DNA from: Bacteroidia bacterium | Lineage (GTDB): Bacteria; Bacteroidota; Bacteroidia; B-17B0; Aurantibacillaceae | Length of the DNA: 64,000 nucleotides | Assembly (NCBI GenBank): GCA_016787705.1 | Contig: JAEUTP010000015.1 | Span: forward strand, 186,001-250,000 | Direction: 5' to 3' | Made by a program: the position numbers and the translations under genes | Notes under the pieces: generated by a model | What the model was told of the DNA's origin: nothing | Seen by the model: only the letters and a program-made list of their open reading frames with translations | Databases searched by the model: none | Shown here: piece after piece, positions 1-9,586 of the stretch | How the letters are laid out: each line of letters begins with the position of its first letter | How positions within the stretch are numbered: position 1 is the first letter of the stretch

Positions 1-1
1 A

Positions 2-1042
2 AAAGGTTTTGCATACGAAGTAAACGGCACCGTTTATTTTGATGTAGAAAAATACAATAAAGATTTTTCTTACGGTCAGTTAACAAACAGAAAATTAGAA
101 GAGTTGTTAGAAGGTACACGCGAATTAAGCGGGCAGGATGAAAAACGCGGTCGCCTGGATTTTGCATTATGGATAAAAGCAAAACCCGAAACATTAATGC
201 GTTGGCCATCGCCTTGGGGATGGGGTTTTCCGGGTTGGCACATTGAATGTTCTGCCATGAGCAGTAAATATTTAGGCGATGTATTTGATATACATGGCGG
301 TGGTATGGACTTACAAGCCACACATCACACTAATGAAATTGCGCAATCACAAGCTTGCAACCATAAATCACCTGTAAATTACTGGATGCACACCAACATG
401 CTAACGGTTAACGGTGTGCGTATGTCTAAATCTGCAGGTAATGGTTTTTTACCCGGAGAATTATTCACCGGTTCTCATCCTTTATTAGAAAAAGGCTACA
501 GCCCTATGGCGGTGCGCTTTTTTATGATGCAAACACATTACCACAGCACGCTCGATTTTTCTAACGAAGCATTGCAGGCAAGTGAAAAAGGCTTTGAGCG
601 TTTGATGGAGGCACATTCAACATTACAAAACTTAAAAGCATCGGCAACATCTACTGAAGATATAAAAGCATTGCAACAAAAATGTTACGATGCTATGAAT
701 GATGATTTTAATACACCTGTTTTAGTTGCACATTTATTTGAAACTGTTCGTATCATTAATTCAGCCAACGATGGTAAATTAAGTTTAACGCAGGCAGACA
801 TCGATCTTTTAAAAACGATATATCAAAATTTTATTTTTGATATAATGGGCTTGAAAAAAGAAGAAGAAGGAAACTCCAAAGCTGCGGGAGCGCTTAGTAA
901 AGTAATGGATCTTGTTTTAGATATTCGTAATAAAGCAAAAGTAGAAAAGAATTTTCCGTTAAGTGATGAGATCCGCAATAAGTTGACTGATGCAGGCGTT
1001 CAGATAAAAGATACCAAAGAAGGCTCTTCTTGGAAAATATAA
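2..1042 (+). CDS. cysS: Cysteinyl-tRNA synthetase, 5' end missing
   Basis: Class I aminoacyl-tRNA synthetase that charges tRNA-Cys in the cytoplasm. The frame is open from base 2, so the start and the HIGH motif lie outside the window. Visible are the zinc-site region (GWHIECSAM, then HGGGMDL and HHTNE, supplying the Cys, His and Glu ligands), the KMSKS loop as RMSKSAGN near bases 419-442, and the C-terminal helical DALR-type domain with the anticodon-binding end. The protein stops at 1042, two bases before the next gene, so the two are probably co-transcribed. The family assignment is certain; only the N-terminal part is missing. Confidence 0.97.
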   Translation, partial: KGFAYEVNGTVYFDVEKYNKDFSYGQLTNRKLEELLEGTRELSGQDEKRGRLDFALWIKAKPETLMRWPSPWGWGFPGWHIECSAMSSKYLGDVFDIHGGGMDLQATHHTNEIAQSQACNHKSPVNYWMHTNMLTVNGVRMSKSAGNGFLPGELFTGSHPLLEKGYSPMAVRFFMMQTHYHSTLDFSNEALQASEKGFERLMEAHSTLQNLKASATSTEDIKALQQKCYDAMNDDFNTPVLVAHLFETVRIINSANDGKLSLTQADIDLLKTIYQNFIFDIMGLKKEEEGNSKAAGALSKVMDLVLDIRNKAKVEKNFPLSDEIRNKLTDAGVQIKDTKEGSSWKI

Positions 1043-1044
1043 AA

Positions 1045-1893
1045 ATGAAAAGCGCAAAAAAAATAATTTCTTTTTCTGCAATTGTTATTGCATTTGTCTC
1101 CTGTAGTTCTTGCGAACCCGAAGTAAAAAAAGACCCTGAAATACCGGTAAATGATCCTATTCATGAAAAACCCGTTATTCCTGTATTGGATTATTCTATT
1201 GTTGCTACTGTACCACACGATACAACTGCATTTACCGAGGGCCTTTTATTTCATGATAATAAATTATTTGAAAGCACAGGCTCACCCGATAATATGCCAG
1301 AATTAAAATCTGTTTTAGGAATTGTAGATATGAAAACGGGTAAACTCGACGCTAAAGTTGAGCTAGATAAAAAAGCTTACCCTTTTGGTGAAGGTATGGT
1401 TATTTTAAACGAAAAAATTTACCAGGTAACCTACAAAGAGCAAACCGGTTTTATTTACGATGTAAAAACATTTAAAAAAATTGGTCAGTTTAATTATTCA
1501 AATAAAGAAGGCTGGGGTTTAACCACCGATGGTACGTACATTATTATGAGTGATGGTACCAATAACTTAACTTATTTTGATGCAGAAATGAAACCGGTAA
1601 AAACCCTTGCCGTTAATGAAAATGGCTATGCTGCCGATGCATTAAATGAATTGGAATACATTAAAGGCTTTATTTACGCTAACATTTATACAACAGGTTA
1701 TATTGTTAAGATCGATCCTAAAACCGGCAATATCGTAGCCAAAATTAACTTAACACCGAAGTTTTATGAAATGCACACAGCGCATCCTAATACTTTAGAA
1801 ATGAACGGCATTGCCTACGATTCTATTGCAGATAAAATTTATGTTACGGGCAAGCTCTGGCCTGTAATGTACGAAGTTAAATTCGATCACTAA
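1045..1893 (+). CDS. Glutaminyl-peptide cyclotransferase-like lipoprotein
   Basis: The protein (282 aa) matches the plant-type glutamine cyclotransferase family (five-bladed propeller, Glu_cyclase_2), which converts N-terminal Gln to pyroglutamate. Family marks are AFTEGLLF near the start of the mature part, STG, GWGLTTDG, LNELEYI and LEMNGIAYD. The first 20 residues are a lipoprotein signal with lipid Cys at position 20 (FVSC), so it is probably anchored in the periplasm or outer membrane. An in-frame TTG lies 15 bases upstream, but ATG at 1045 gives a proper signal peptide and fits the 2-base gap after cysS. The substrate is unknown; N-terminal pyroglutamate is common on T9SS-exported proteins, which suggests a link (inference). 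Confidence 0.88.
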   Translation: MKSAKKIISFSAIVIAFVSCSSCEPEVKKDPEIPVNDPIHEKPVIPVLDYSIVATVPHDTTAFTEGLLFHDNKLFESTGSPDNMPELKSVLGIVDMKTGKLDAKVELDKKAYPFGEGMVILNEKIYQVTYKEQTGFIYDVKTFKKIGQFNYSNKEGWGLTTDGTYIIMSDGTNNLTYFDAEMKPVKTLAVNENGYAADALNELEYIKGFIYANIYTTGYIVKIDPKTGNIVAKINLTPKFYEMHTAHPNTLEMNGIAYDSIADKIYVTGKLWPVMYEVKFDH

Positions 1894-1953
1894 CTTATCC
1901 ACACAGTTCCAACAACGCTTTTTTAAAAGCCAAAAATTAATTTTCTTTGGTAT

Positions 1954-2496
1954 ATGAAGAATTTACTGTTGGCTTTGTTTGCATGTCTTACCTCATTCTC
2001 TGCAAACGCGCAAATCACATTTGTAAAAGGATACATCGTTAACGAAAAAGGAGATACACTTAAAGGTGAAGTAAAAATAAATCCAAAAAAAGAACAGGAT
2101 AATTATAACAAAGTTTTCTTTAAAGGGGAAGACGGCACTCAAAAAAATTACAAAGCAAATAAAGTAAAAGCCTATGGCTTTGATAAACAAAACTATATTG
2201 CTATGGAATATGAAGGAGAGCAAAAGTTTTATCGCGTACTTGCCCGCGGTGAGATCTCACTTTATAAAATGATGTTTGAAGTAATAAATATGAACGCCGT
2301 AAGCTGGGATGGAGAATATTATCTTACAAGAAAAGATGATAAAAAAATGACCACAGTTAAAGAAGGCAAATTTAAAAAGCAATTACAGGAAATGATGAGT
2401 GGCGCTGCGGGTTACGCAAATGAATATGATGGCGATAAAAAACTGGACGAAGAAAAGGCTGTAGAAGTCATTACAAAATATAATAACAGAAGTTAA
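1954..2496 (+). CDS. Secreted protein of unknown function
   Basis: A 180-aa protein with a clear Sec signal peptide (20 residues, ending SANAQ). The mature part begins with a strand pattern typical of small Bacteroidota envelope proteins (KGYIVNEKGDTLKGEVKI) and is rich in Lys and in alternating hydrophobic residues, ending in a charged helix. No catalytic motif was recognised. It sits alone between the cyclotransferase and polA, with 60 bases upstream and 38 downstream. Probably a periplasmic or surface beta protein; a function cannot be given. Confidence 0.7.
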   Translation: MKNLLLALFACLTSFSANAQITFVKGYIVNEKGDTLKGEVKINPKKEQDNYNKVFFKGEDGTQKNYKANKVKAYGFDKQNYIAMEYEGEQKFYRVLARGEISLYKMMFEVINMNAVSWDGEYYLTRKDDKKMTTVKEGKFKKQLQEMMSGAAGYANEYDGDKKLDEEKAVEVITKYNNRS

Positions 2497-2534
2497 TTTT
2501 TTAAACTGTTATTTCACTTACAAAAAACCAAACA

Positions 2535-5363
2535 ATGATCACAAAAAATACTGACAAGAAACTATTTTTATTAGATGCCTACGCGCTTATTTACCGTGCC
2601 TTCTTTGCTTTTAGTAATGCACCGCGTATTAACTCAAAAGGATTTAACACATCTGCTATTTTTGGTTTTACAAATACCTTACTCGAAATTTTAAATAAAG
2701 AAAAACCAACGCATATGGCTGTTGTGTTTGATATGGAAGGGCCAACGCAACGTCACGTAGAGTTTGAAGCATATAAGGCTAACCGAGAAGAAATGCCGGA
2801 AGATCTTCAAAAATCTATTCCGTTAATTATGGATCTTATTAAAGGATTCAACATTCAAATTCTTGGCACTCCGGGTTATGAGGCCGATGATATTATTGGC
2901 ACTTTGGCTATTAAAGCAGAGAAAGCCGGTTATACAACGTATATGATGACGCCGGATAAAGACTACGGTCAGCTGGTTGACGCAAATACATTTATTTATA
3001 AACCCGCTCGTTTTGGCAATGCCGCTGAGGTGTTGGGGCCTGAAGAAATTTGTAAGAAGTGGGAAATAAACAATGTATTACAGTTAATTGATATTTTAGG
3101 CCTGATGGGCGATAAGGTAGATAACATTCCTGGTATTCCGGGTGTGGGCGAAAAAACAGCCATTCAATTAATAAAAGATTTTGGAAGCATCGAAAATCTT
3201 TTAGAAAATACAGATAAGCTAAAAGGTAAATTAAAAGAGAAGGTCGAGAATAACAGAGAAATGGCTATTCAATCAAAACGATTAGCGACCATTATTTTAG
3301 ATTGCCCCGTTGAGTTGGATGAAACAGAATTAGAAATAAAACCAATAAATAAAGATGCCTTGTTAGAACTCTTTAAAGAATTAGAGTTTCGCGCTATTGC
3401 GCAAAAAGTGTTGGGCGAAGATATTGGAGGCAAAGAAAAATTACCTGAGCCTAAACCGAAGGCCCAGGCAAAACCCGACCTTTTTAGTGATGGCGATCTT
3501 TTTTCGTCTTCAAACGAAACGGTTGAAAACGCCATGCCGGCTACAAATTTTAAAACCATTCACGATATTGAACACAACTACGAATTGGTTGATTCAATGG
3601 AAAAAATAAACGCGTTGGTTTCGGTTCTTGAAAAAGAGGCAGAGTTTTGTTTTGACAGCGAGACAACCGGACTGGATACCATCACTGCAGAGCTTGTTGG
3701 CTTGTCTTTCTCAGTAAAATCACATCACGCGTATTATGTTCCTATTGCAGCAGACAAAGAAAGTGCCTTAAAACAATTAGAGCCTTTCCGTAAATTATTT
3801 GCCGATCAATCAAAAACATTAATAGGTCAGAATATTAAATACGATTATCAAATTTTATTGAATTATGATATAGAGGTAAAAAATAAATTATTCGATACCA
3901 TGGTGGCGCATTTTTTAATTATGCCTGATATGCGTCATGGTATGGACATTCTGGCTCAAACGTATTTGAATTATACACCTGTAAGCATTACCGAATTAAT
4001 TGGTAAAAAAGGAAAAGAGCAATTAAGCATGCGCGATGTATCAGTAGATCTCATTAAAGACTACGCTGCCGAAGATGCTGATGTAACCATTCAATTACAA
4101 AAAAAATTCGCACCGCTTTTAAAAGAAAACGATGTTGAGAATTTATTTAATGACGTGGAAGTTCCATTAATTAAAGTACTCGCAAATATAGAACGCGAAG
4201 GCATTAATTTGGATGTACCTGTTTTAAAAGAATTCTCTGCCCAACTGCAAATTGATATTACCAATGTTGAGAAAGAAATCCAGGATCTGGCCGGAACAAA
4301 ATTCAATGTATCATCACCAAAACAGGTTGGCGAAATTTTATTTGAATATTTAAAAATTACCGATAAGGCCAAGAAAACAAAAACCGGTCAGTATGCTACC
4401 GGCGAAGAAGTGTTGAGTAAATTAGAGAACGCACATCCCATCGTTTCAAAAATATTAGATTACCGAGAGTTGGTAAAGCTAAAATCTACGTATGTAGATA
4501 CCTTACCTGAATTGGTGAATGTAAAAACAAAACGCATCCACACATCATTTAACCAGGTGGTGGCTGTTACAGGCCGTTTAAGCAGCGATAATCCCAACCT
4601 GCAAAATATTCCAATAAGAACAGAAAGAGGAAGGCAAATTCGTAAAGCATTTATACCACGAGATAATGATCATATTTTGTTAAGCGCCGATTATTCACAA
4701 ATTGAATTGCGTATTGTTGCCAGCATTAGCGGCGATAAAAATATGTGCGAAGCGTTTCGTTCAGGAAAGGATATTCATACAGCCACTGCTGCAAAAGTAT
4801 TTAATGTAGCAGAGGCGGATGTGACAAAAGAAATGCGCTACAAAGCAAAGAGCGTAAACTTTGGTATTATTTACGGACAGGGAGCTTTTGGTTTGTCCGA
4901 TAACTTGGGTATTAGCCGCACCGAAGCAAAAGAGATCATTGATAATTACAAAAAAGAATTTTCTGCCATTGATATGTACATGAATGATTCTATCAATTTT
5001 GCACGTGAAAATGGTTATGTAAAAACCTTGTTGGGTCGCAAACGTTGGTTGCGAGATATTACCTCAAACAACGCAACGGTTCGCAGCTTTGCAGAACGTA
5101 ATGCTATTAATGCACCAATACAAGGCAGTGCTGCCGATATGATAAAAGTGGCCATGATCAATATTTACAACGATCTTAAAGCACAAAATTTTAAAACCAA
5201 AATGTTATTACAGGTGCATGACGAATTAATATTTGACGTTTATAAACCCGAGCTGGAAATTGTAAAACCAATTATTGAAAAACACATGCGCAACGCTTTA
5301 CCACTAAACGTACCGGTTGAAGTAGGAATGGGAACAGGTGAGAATTGGTTGGCGGCGCATTAA
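2535..5363 (+). CDS. polA: DNA polymerase I
   Basis: Full-length 942-aa Pol I with all three domains. The N-terminal 5'-3' exonuclease covers about residues 1-290 (DAYALIYRAF, GYEADDIIGT, MGDKVDNIPGIPGVGEKTA). The 3'-5' proofreading domain is intact: ExoI DSETTGLD near 370, ExoII NIKYDYQ, ExoIII YAAEDAD. The polymerase domain has motif A (SADYSQIELR, near 716), motif B (KAKSVNFGIIYGQ, near 768) and motif C (QVHDELIFDVY, near 893). It fills Okazaki gaps and acts in excision repair. The ATG at 2535 starts a normal N-terminus. The following gene begins three bases after its stop codon. Confidence 0.98.
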   Translation: MITKNTDKKLFLLDAYALIYRAFFAFSNAPRINSKGFNTSAIFGFTNTLLEILNKEKPTHMAVVFDMEGPTQRHVEFEAYKANREEMPEDLQKSIPLIMDLIKGFNIQILGTPGYEADDIIGTLAIKAEKAGYTTYMMTPDKDYGQLVDANTFIYKPARFGNAAEVLGPEEICKKWEINNVLQLIDILGLMGDKVDNIPGIPGVGEKTAIQLIKDFGSIENLLENTDKLKGKLKEKVENNREMAIQSKRLATIILDCPVELDETELEIKPINKDALLELFKELEFRAIAQKVLGEDIGGKEKLPEPKPKAQAKPDLFSDGDLFSSSNETVENAMPATNFKTIHDIEHNYELVDSMEKINALVSVLEKEAEFCFDSETTGLDTITAELVGLSFSVKSHHAYYVPIAADKESALKQLEPFRKLFADQSKTLIGQNIKYDYQILLNYDIEVKNKLFDTMVAHFLIMPDMRHGMDILAQTYLNYTPVSITELIGKKGKEQLSMRDVSVDLIKDYAAEDADVTIQLQKKFAPLLKENDVENLFNDVEVPLIKVLANIEREGINLDVPVLKEFSAQLQIDITNVEKEIQDLAGTKFNVSSPKQVGEILFEYLKITDKAKKTKTGQYATGEEVLSKLENAHPIVSKILDYRELVKLKSTYVDTLPELVNVKTKRIHTSFNQVVAVTGRLSSDNPNLQNIPIRTERGRQIRKAFIPRDNDHILLSADYSQIELRIVASISGDKNMCEAFRSGKDIHTATAAKVFNVAEADVTKEMRYKAKSVNFGIIYGQGAFGLSDNLGISRTEAKEIIDNYKKEFSAIDMYMNDSINFARENGYVKTLLGRKRWLRDITSNNATVRSFAERNAINAPIQGSAADMIKVAMINIYNDLKAQNFKTKMLLQVHDELIFDVYKPELEIVKPIIEKHMRNALPLNVPVEVGMGTGENWLAAH

Positions 5364-5365
5364 TT

Positions 5366-6523
5366 ATGGTCAGGATAACTTGTATATTAATTTGTTTTAC
5401 GTTTTTAGGCAAATCCCTAGCTCAAAATTTCAAAAAATTAGAGCACTTTGCAGATAGTTTATATAATGCTGAACAATATAAAAAAGCAATACTCATTTAT
5501 ACAAAAATGCTGGCCTTACAACCAAAAAGTTTTGAAACATACTCTAGTAGAGGCTATTCTTATTTTTATTCAAAAAATTATAAAAACGCTATTGCTGATG
5601 CAGGTCAAGGCTTAGCATTAAAACCATCAATTTATTATGAAGATAAATTTATACGCTTAAAAGGGTATAGTTTTTTTTATTGGGAAAAGTATTATGAAGC
5701 TATTAAGTTTCTTAGCGAAGACTTGGTAGTAAACCTTCAAGAGTATTATTCTTATTTATTAAGAGGCAGAGCATATTACGAAACCGAAAATTATCAAAAA
5801 GCTATTTCAGACCTCAGGGTGGGTTTGCAAGATAAGATGATCGATAAAGACAATAAAGTTTTTGCTTTGGTAACAATAGGATTAAGCTATTTATATATGG
5901 ATAGCATTTCTAAAATTGCTCCGATCATAAAAGAGATAAAAGCGGTTGACTCAACGTGTAATGACATTGATCTTTTAAAAGGAAGGGTAAGTTATTATAA
6001 AGAGGATTATGCAGGAGCGCTTGGTTATTATAACGAGGCATATAAAAAAGATACTATAAGTACTGGTATTTTGGAAAGTATAGCGCACTGCAACTACTAT
6101 TTGAAAAACTACGACACTGCCGTTAATCAATTTAAAGTATGTGATAAGAAAGAAAAAGGCAATTCAGGTTTAAATAACATGATTAGCTGGACATTATTTC
6201 TTCAAAAAAAATATAATGAAGCATTACCGTATGCAGATAAAGCGATTTTGTACGATAAATTAAATGCGCCGGCTTACGACACACGCGGTTGCGTTTTATA
6301 CAAAACAGGTTTATACAGTAAAGCAATTACAGATTTTAACAAATGCCTTCAACTTGATTCAACAATATTTAATTCTTATTATTTTAGAGGCAGTAGCTTT
6401 TTAAAAACAAATAATAAGAAAGAAGCCTGTGCAGATTTTCAAAAACTAAATACAGAAAAAGATTATAAGGTTATGGAAGGAGAGATTCTGCTTAATGATC
6501 TTTTAGAAGAGAATTGCAGGTAA
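5366..6523 (+). CDS. Secreted tetratricopeptide (TPR) protein
   Basis: A 385-aa protein with a signal peptide (ILICFTFLGKSLAQN; cleavage after about residue 20) and at least seven TPR-like helical pairs along its length (for example ADSLYNAEQYKKAILIYTKM and YSSRGYSYFYSKNYKNAIAD). TPR arrays bind proteins; no enzymatic domain is attached. The open frame extends 21 bases into polA through a TTG, but ATG at 5366 gives the signal peptide. It follows polA closely but there is no functional tie. Probably a periplasmic scaffold; partner unknown. Confidence 0.8.
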   Translation: MVRITCILICFTFLGKSLAQNFKKLEHFADSLYNAEQYKKAILIYTKMLALQPKSFETYSSRGYSYFYSKNYKNAIADAGQGLALKPSIYYEDKFIRLKGYSFFYWEKYYEAIKFLSEDLVVNLQEYYSYLLRGRAYYETENYQKAISDLRVGLQDKMIDKDNKVFALVTIGLSYLYMDSISKIAPIIKEIKAVDSTCNDIDLLKGRVSYYKEDYAGALGYYNEAYKKDTISTGILESIAHCNYYLKNYDTAVNQFKVCDKKEKGNSGLNNMISWTLFLQKKYNEALPYADKAILYDKLNAPAYDTRGCVLYKTGLYSKAITDFNKCLQLDSTIFNSYYFRGSSFLKTNNKKEACADFQKLNTEKDYKVMEGEILLNDLLEENCR

Positions 6524-6603
6524 AGCGTTTATTCTAGCAAAAGACACTTAACTCACTCTATGCCTAAACCCATCGCCCCTAAATCAATTTAAACTTATTG
6601 GTG

Positions 6604-6634
6604 TTTGTGTTTCATCTATTCATGATTATATTTA
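6604..6634 (+). promoter_or_regulatory. Bacteroidota-type promoter for the C25-like T9SS gene
   Basis: TTTG at 6604-6607 and TATATTTA at 6627-6634, separated by 19 bases, match the Bacteroidota sigma consensus (TTTG, 19-21 bases, TAnnTTTG). Transcription would start near 6640, about 16 bases before the ATG at 6656. Confidence 0.6.
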
Positions 6635-6655
6635 TCAATCCAAAAAACATAATTT

Positions 6656-8872
6656 ATGAAGAAACATTTACTTGCTGCATTTGCTCTTTTATCTTTTCTT
6701 AATATACATTCACAAACTCCAAGTCCAAAAGATTGTTCGGTAGAGCTTTGGGCAAACGTACAGGTTAGTCCGCCACAAATAACAATTAACTGGGTACCAA
6801 ACGTTGGCACAACTAATTATTCGATCGACAGAAAGCCAAAGAACAGTTCTACATGGACTTCCTTATCTGCAACTAACCCAAGCACTACCACGCAATATGT
6901 AGACAATACAGTTTCTGTTGGTGTGCATTACGAATACCGAGTTACGCGCACAGCACAAACGGGTACATTAACTTACCCGGGCTATGGTTATATTAATTCA
7001 GGCATTCAAATTCCTGTTGTAGAGAACCGTGGAAAATTAATTTTATTGGTAGATGTTACGCATAGTGTTACGTTAGCACCTGAAATTAAGCGTCTGCAGG
7101 ATGATCTGGAAGGAGATGGTTGGGAAGTATTAACAAGTTATATTAGCCCTACATTAGCTGTAACCACCGTTAAATCACAAATTGTAAACACTTATAATTC
7201 AGATCCAGCAAATGTAAAAGCTCTTTTCTTATTAGGACATATCCCCGTTGCTTATAGCGGAAATCTTGGTCCGGATGGGCATTCCGATCATCAAGGCGCA
7301 TGGCCAACAGATGTATACTATGGTGAAATGAATGGCAGCTGGACAGATGTTTCAGTTACTTCAACAACCGCTTCACCGGCACGTACTCAAAACGTGCCGG
7401 GTGATGGAAAATTTGATCAATCATTTATTCCAACTGCAGTTGAGTTACAAGTTGGCCGTGTTGATCTAAGTGGCATGACAAGTTTTACAGCAACTGAAAC
7501 ACAGCTATTAAAAAATTATTTAGACAAAGATCACGATTACCGGAAAAAAATATATACACCAATTAAACGCGCAGTATTAGATGATAACTTCGGATACTTT
7601 GCACCCGGAGAGTCTTTTGCGTCGAGTGGCTTTAAAAATTTTGGCCCATTAGTTACACCAACAAATGTGACTCAGGCAGATTATTTTACAACTATGACTG
7701 GCAATAGCTATCAATGGTCGTATGGCTGTGGCGGTGGCACATTTACCGGTGCAGGTGGAATCGGGTCTACATCTAATTTTGCGGGCTCAAACTTACAAGG
7801 AACATTTACCATGTTGTTTGGAAGTTATTTTGGTGACTGGGATATAAATGATAATTTTTTACGCGCACCTTTATGCCAGGGAAAAACATTAACCAATGCC
7901 TGGGCGGGCCGCCCTAACTGGATGTTTCATCATATGGCTATGGGCGAGAATATTGGTTACAGTACCATGTTAACACAAAACAACACAACTGTTTATTTTC
8001 CATCGCCATATCCAAGTAACTATGGTTTGTTTAATGTGATCACAATTAATTTAATGGGCGATCCTACTTTGCGTAATGATATTGTAGCACCGGTTTCAAA
8101 TGTGGTAGCTACAAAAGTTGGAAATAATTGTAATATTTCGTGGAGCGCTTCAACCGAAACTGCAATTGCGGGCTATAATATTTATATGAAGAATGCAACG
8201 AATACAAGTTATATAAAAATAAATCCAACATTAATTGCCGGCACAACGTATACAGATAATTGTTTGATCTACCCTGGTATTTATAAATACATGGTACGCA
8301 CCGTAAAATTAGAAACAACGCCCAGCGGCACGTATTATAATATGAGTGAGGGTATTGCAGACACAGCAAACAATACCAGTAACTTTGTTTCTATTGCGTC
8401 GTTTACAAACTCGGTTGCTGGGCCAACTGTAAATGTTACCAATACGTCTACTAATGCAACAACTTATTCGTGGAATTTTGGAAATACACAAACAAGCACG
8501 TCTGCCAACCCTGGACCAATAACATATACAGGTACGGGACAATATACCATTACACTGGTTGCCTCTAATGCTTGCCATAGCTCAACATCAACAGCTGTTG
8601 TAAACATCTTAATTACTGGTTTAGATGAAACCAATTTTGCCAATTCTGTTTTAGTTTGGCCAAACCCTTCAATAGGTAAAATTAAAATTGACAATGCTAC
8701 AAATGAATTAATGGAGGTAAATATTTATAGTTTGGAGGGAAGATTGCTTTATTCGAAGAACAACGTTTCTAAAAATGAAGAGTTAAACATTTCGAAACTA
8801 AGCAAAGGACTTTACGAGATAAAAATTAAAGAGGGAGAAAAAACTGTAAATAGAAAACTGGTTATAGAATAA
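6656..8872 (+). CDS. T9SS-exported C25 (gingipain)-like protein, apparently catalytically dead
   Basis: 738 aa. In order: signal peptide (1-20, ending IHSQ); FnIII-like module (about 25-120); a core of about 125-480 that follows the peptidase C25 layout (LLVDVT, ALFLLGHIPV, GAWPTDVYYGEMNG, VGRVDLSGM, then a closing LMGDPTLR); second FnIII module (about 480-565); PKD-like module (about 575-655); and a type A T9SS sorting domain (from about 665, with VWPNPSIGK and final KLVIE). In gingipains the catalytic His sits in a GHG motif and the Cys about 33 residues later. Here these places read YGCGGG (Cys358) and FGSYFGDW (Ser390-Tyr391), so both catalytic residues appear replaced. Exported across the outer membrane, function probably binding or structural. 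A divergent active site cannot be excluded. Confidence 0.78.
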   Translation: MKKHLLAAFALLSFLNIHSQTPSPKDCSVELWANVQVSPPQITINWVPNVGTTNYSIDRKPKNSSTWTSLSATNPSTTTQYVDNTVSVGVHYEYRVTRTAQTGTLTYPGYGYINSGIQIPVVENRGKLILLVDVTHSVTLAPEIKRLQDDLEGDGWEVLTSYISPTLAVTTVKSQIVNTYNSDPANVKALFLLGHIPVAYSGNLGPDGHSDHQGAWPTDVYYGEMNGSWTDVSVTSTTASPARTQNVPGDGKFDQSFIPTAVELQVGRVDLSGMTSFTATETQLLKNYLDKDHDYRKKIYTPIKRAVLDDNFGYFAPGESFASSGFKNFGPLVTPTNVTQADYFTTMTGNSYQWSYGCGGGTFTGAGGIGSTSNFAGSNLQGTFTMLFGSYFGDWDINDNFLRAPLCQGKTLTNAWAGRPNWMFHHMAMGENIGYSTMLTQNNTTVYFPSPYPSNYGLFNVITINLMGDPTLRNDIVAPVSNVVATKVGNNCNISWSASTETAIAGYNIYMKNATNTSYIKINPTLIAGTTYTDNCLIYPGIYKYMVRTVKLETTPSGTYYNMSEGIADTANNTSNFVSIASFTNSVAGPTVNVTNTSTNATTYSWNFGNTQTSTSANPGPITYTGTGQYTITLVASNACHSSTSTAVVNILITGLDETNFANSVLVWPNPSIGKIKIDNATNELMEVNIYSLEGRLLYSKNNVSKNEELNISKLSKGLYEIKIKEGEKTVNRKLVIE

Positions 8873-8906
8873 TATAAATCCCAGGAACAGAAAAATTTTG
8901 GCACTT

Positions 8907-9578
8907 TTAATTTGAAGTAGTATTTATACTTAACTTATCCTTACCGTTTGATCCTACAATATCACAAAACTGTATTCGTACGGTTGTGTTAGATATTTTA
9001 GTTATATAGATCGAATAACCATCACCAATAGATCCACTAAAATTATTAAAGCTATCGTAATATTTTATTTTCACTTCGTTATCTTTATAAATATCAAATG
9101 TTGAAAAGGAAAGTGTTTTAAATACCATGGTTGTATTTAAAGGAATGAACGTTACAGGATTAAAGTCATCCTTAAATTCTATTCCCAGGTGTATAAGCAC
9201 TCCTCCCGAAAGACTTATACTTATATCACTATTTACACTGGAATAATAACCTGTACTGGCGTTTTGTGATCCACCTGTTGAAAAGGATGACGAGGAAAAA
9301 AGCGTGTAGTTTAAAACACCTGCAGTTACACTGCAAGGTGGCGTGCAGCTGTTACAAACGCCGCCACAATCAATACCTGTTTCATTATTGTTTTTAATGC
9401 CATCGTCGCAACTTGAGCAAGGCGCGCAAACACCACCACAATCCACATCTTCTTCGTTCTGGTTTTTTACAGCATCAGTACAATTACCGTATTTTTCTTT
9501 ATCGATCTTATGATCTTTGCATGAAAAAAATGCAACGCAAAATAAAATAACCGGTATGAATAAATAAAATCTTTTCAT
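8907..9578 (-). CDS. Cys-rich lipoprotein with two DCGGxCxxC repeats
   Basis: 223 aa. Lipoprotein signal with lipid Cys20 (AFFSC). Residues about 32-80 hold two copies of a compact motif of the form C-x-D-(x6-8)-N-x-E-x-(G/D)-(V/I)-DCGG-x-C-x-x-C, a disulfide or metal knot common in Bacteroidota surface proteins. The rest (about 80-223) is a Ser/Thr/Asn-rich beta domain without a recognised motif. It is the last gene of a four-gene run on this strand; 8 bases separate it from the upstream gene. Surface-exposed lipoprotein, function unknown. Confidence 0.75.
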   Translation of the reverse strand: MKRFYLFIPVILFCVAFFSCKDHKIDKEKYGNCTDAVKNQNEEDVDCGGVCAPCSSCDDGIKNNNETGIDCGGVCNSCTPPCSVTAGVLNYTLFSSSSFSTGGSQNASTGYYSSVNSDISISLSGGVLIHLGIEFKDDFNPVTFIPLNTTMVFKTLSFSTFDIYKDNEVKIKYYDSFNNFSGSIGDGYSIYITKISNTTVRIQFCDIVGSNGKDKLSINTTSN

Positions 9579-9586
9579 GATATTTT

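Noticed and set aside
1895-1903. Perfect DnaA-box word TTATCCACA
   Set aside because: A single copy with no cluster, no AT-rich unwinding zone pattern and no dnaA nearby. Chance match.
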